Source: Geminicoccaceae bacterium (GTDB lineage Bacteria > Pseudomonadota > Alphaproteobacteria > Geminicoccales > Geminicoccaceae). Taken from it: a DNA stretch of 64,000 nucleotides. Positions within the stretch are counted from its first letter, which is position 1, and each line of letters starts with the position of its first letter. Shown piece after piece: positions 62,522-64,000 of this stretch. Position numbers and translations under genes: made by a program. Under the pieces are notes generated by a model that was given only the letters and a program-made list of their open reading frames with translations, ran no database searches and was not told the origin of the DNA. The DNA lies in assembly GCA_020638495.1 (NCBI GenBank), contig JACKIN010000008.1, positions 62,001 to 126,000 of the forward strand. Reading direction: 5' to 3'.

Positions 62522-62830
62522 TCAATGCAGGCGGCGACGCTGGGTCGTGCCAGGGTCGAGGCGCTCGCGCGGGTAGGCGGTGGTGGTCTCGAGCAGCTCG
62601 ATCAGCCCCCGGGCGGCGGGGCCGGAGGCCGTGCCGGCGACGCGGTCGAGGACCAGGGCCGCGGCATGCGCCGCGTCGATCTCGCCCGGCAGCGCCATGA
62701 GCCAGGTGAGATAGAGCTCCCTGGGCGACCAGCCGGGGGCTCCCGCGAGCGCGCCCCGGATCAGCCCCTTGGGGTCGCAGGTCTCGAGCGACAGGATGGG
62801 TGGTGAGGTTCGGCAGTCGGTGGACGGCAT
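62522..62830 (-). CDS. Small protein of unknown function upstream of cobW
   Basis: 102 residues. A helical alpha-rich segment (APGWSPRELYLTWLMALPGE, ARGLIELLETTTAYPRERL) without metal motifs or membrane helices. Its stop overlaps the possible cobW ATG as TGATG. It is the first gene after the riboswitch. No family recognised. Confidence 0.6.
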   Translation of the reverse strand: MPSTDCRTSPPILSLETCDPKGLIRGALAGAPGWSPRELYLTWLMALPGEIDAAHAAALVLDRVAGTASGPAARGLIELLETTTAYPRERLDPGTTQRRRLH

Positions 62831-62879
62831 CGGGCACGACCTTTCGCCAGGGACACCCCGCCCCGGATTGGAGGAATGA

Positions 62880-63072
62880 GCTGGTGGCAGGTCTCCTGGC
62901 TCGCGGGTCGGTGCCTTCGACCAGCCTTCCCGGACCCATCGGGTCCAGTGGCGCGATCGGGCGAAGGCTCGCCGCTCACAGTTGCGGGGGCAGCCCCGGC
63001 CTCGATCCTGGCGAAAGCATGCTGGATCTCACCGGGTTCCCTTTTCACCCCGGTCGGCCGAAAGGCCTAGGG
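62880..63072 (-). promoter_or_regulatory. Cobalamin (AdoCbl) riboswitch
   Basis: Reading the minus strand: GGTGAAAAGGGAACCCGGTG opens the aptamer near 63049, GGGGCTGCCCCCGCAACTGT lies in the core, and the B12 box AGCCAGGAGACCTGCCA lies at 62885-62901. All conserved blocks are in the right order and spacing for a cobalamin riboswitch. It lies 50 nt upstream of the small gene and cobW. The DMT gene on the other strand is not its target. Confidence 0.92.
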
Positions 63073-63155
63073 GGAACCACCGGGGCGGACTATGACAGCC
63101 GCCGGCCGCATCCGCAATCGGGACGGTCGGGGCCATTCTGCAAAGGGGTGAGGAC

Positions 63156-64000
63156 GTGCCGCCGGTGCCCGACACCAGGGGCGATGTGCGCCGCGGCATG
63201 CTGATGCTGCTCGTGGCGGTGACGCTCTTTCCGGTGATGGACGCGATCGCCAAGGAGCTGGCGACGCGCCTGCCGGTGCTGCAGATCACCTGGGGCCGCT
63301 ACGCCTTCACGGTGGGGGTCATCCTGCCGGCCATCCTCTGGCGGCACCACAAGGCGCTCTGGCCCGTGCCGAGCCCGTGGCTGCAGCTCTTGCGCGGGCT
63401 CGCCCAGCTCGCCGCCACCTTCCTCTTCTTCCTGACGCTGACCTATCTGCCGCTGGCCGACACCGTGGCCCTGGCCTTCCTCTATCCTTTGGTCATCACG
63501 CTGCTCTCGCCTTTGGTGCTCGGCGAGACGGTCGGCTGGCGGCGCCATTCGGCGGTCGCCATCGGCTTTCTGGGTGCCCTCGTCATCATTCGGCCCGGCC
63601 TCGGCTTCTTCCAGCCCGCCGCCCTTTTTGGCCTCGGCATCAGCCTCGCCGGCGCCGTCTACCTCCTGATCACCAGGCGGATCGCCGGTCAGGCGCCGCC
63701 GCTGGTCAGCCTCGCCTACGCCTCGTCCATCAGCCTCGTGCTCTCCTCGCTCCCGCTCTTCTGGATCTGGCAGCCGATGGCCTGGGCCGACTGGGGCGCC
63801 TTCGTGGTCATCGGGGCGCTCGGGGCGATGTGCCACGGCCTCTTGATCCACGCTTTCGAGAGCGCGCCGGCGTCGGTGCTGGCACCCCTGGGCTATGCCG
63901 AGATGATCATGGCGGTCGCCGTGGGCTACCTCTGGTTCGGCGATTTCCCGGATGCGATGACCTGGTTCGGCATCGCCATCATCGCCTCGGCGGGTCTCTA
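63156..64000 (+). CDS. EamA/DMT-family permease, 3' truncated by window edge
   Basis: The frame is open from GTG at 63156 to the last base, so the 3' end is missing. The visible 281 codons hold about nine hydrophobic helices: MLMLLVAVTLFPVMDAIAKE, the family loop LPLADTVALAFLYPLVITLL, and AIGFLGALVIIRPGLGFFQP. Second EamA half begins near ALFGLGISLAGAVYLLITRR. Substrate unknown. AAGGGG lies 7 nt upstream. Confidence 0.85.
   Translation, partial: MPPVPDTRGDVRRGMLMLLVAVTLFPVMDAIAKELATRLPVLQITWGRYAFTVGVILPAILWRHHKALWPVPSPWLQLLRGLAQLAATFLFFLTLTYLPLADTVALAFLYPLVITLLSPLVLGETVGWRRHSAVAIGFLGALVIIRPGLGFFQPAALFGLGISLAGAVYLLITRRIAGQAPPLVSLAYASSISLVLSSLPLFWIWQPMAWADWGAFVVIGALGAMCHGLLIHAFESAPASVLAPLGYAEMIMAVAVGYLWFGDFPDAMTWFGIAIIASAGL

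Noticed and set aside
62880..63155. Riboswitch control of the EamA permease
   Set aside because: The aptamer's conserved blocks read 5' to 3' only on the minus strand, toward cobW.

Overview
The window reads as chromosomal DNA of a GC-rich alphaproteobacterium, probably near Rhodospirillales/Geminicoccales (inferred from gene content, not from a marker phylogeny). Supporting traits are a cbb3 oxidase preceded by FNR/FixK-type boxes, an Entner-Doudoroff cluster, two TRAP transporters, dense same-strand operons joined by ATGA/GTGA overlaps, and frequent GTG/TTG starts. Because GC is high, most long antisense open frames are shadows and are left out.

Layout. 1-4 kb: the 3' end of a thiamine-diphosphate enzyme, then a 1.2-kb gene-poor stretch with hairpins, a ParD-like antitoxin remnant and a composite repeat, then a membrane protein and an SDR. 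4-13.3 kb: an amidohydrolase paired with that SDR (fucose-type catabolism), then a type II secretion operon gspE-F-C-like-G-H-I-J-K-L-M with no secretin. 13.3-23.7 kb: mixed housekeeping and metabolic genes, including uvrB, an SDR, a PHB-depolymerase-like esterase, a kynurenine-formamidase-like hydrolase, a GST, a class V aminotransferase, a SleB-type hydrolase and an MFS transporter. 23.7-32.6 kb: ccoNOQP and ccoGHI on the minus strand, with two plus-strand membrane protein genes between them. 32.7-37 kb: thrS, infC and an M24B aminopeptidase. 37.2-39.4 kb: an exported vWA protein with six 88-residue modules in exact 264-bp register. 39.5-42.9 kb: TRAP transporter 1 and TrmO. 42.9-43.9 kb: a mosaic of gene fragments. 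43.9-46.1 kb: an alcohol dehydrogenase and an exported unknown protein, divergent, sharing a FixK-like box. 46.1-46.75 kb: a second copy of the composite repeat, inverted. 46.75-52.65 kb: a LacI regulator, an FbpA-type ABC importer and a dual-specificity-like phosphatase. 53.1-60.9 kb: TRAP transporter 2, fructokinase, zwf, edd and eda. 61-64 kb: a small exported protein, cobW with a small upstream gene behind a cobalamin riboswitch, and an EamA permease cut by the window end.

How the genes work together. The cco operons build and mature a high-affinity terminal oxidase for low oxygen, and the boxes upstream suggest one FNR/FixK-type regulator controls them and the alcohol dehydrogenase. The second TRAP cluster looks like a sugar import and Entner-Doudoroff module. 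The LacI/ABC/phosphatase cluster may import and dephosphorylate a phosphorylated compound. No wholly new system is proven here. The best leads are the paired composite repeats, the exact-period modular vWA protein, the LacI/ABC/phosphatase locus and the mosaic relic at 43 kb.
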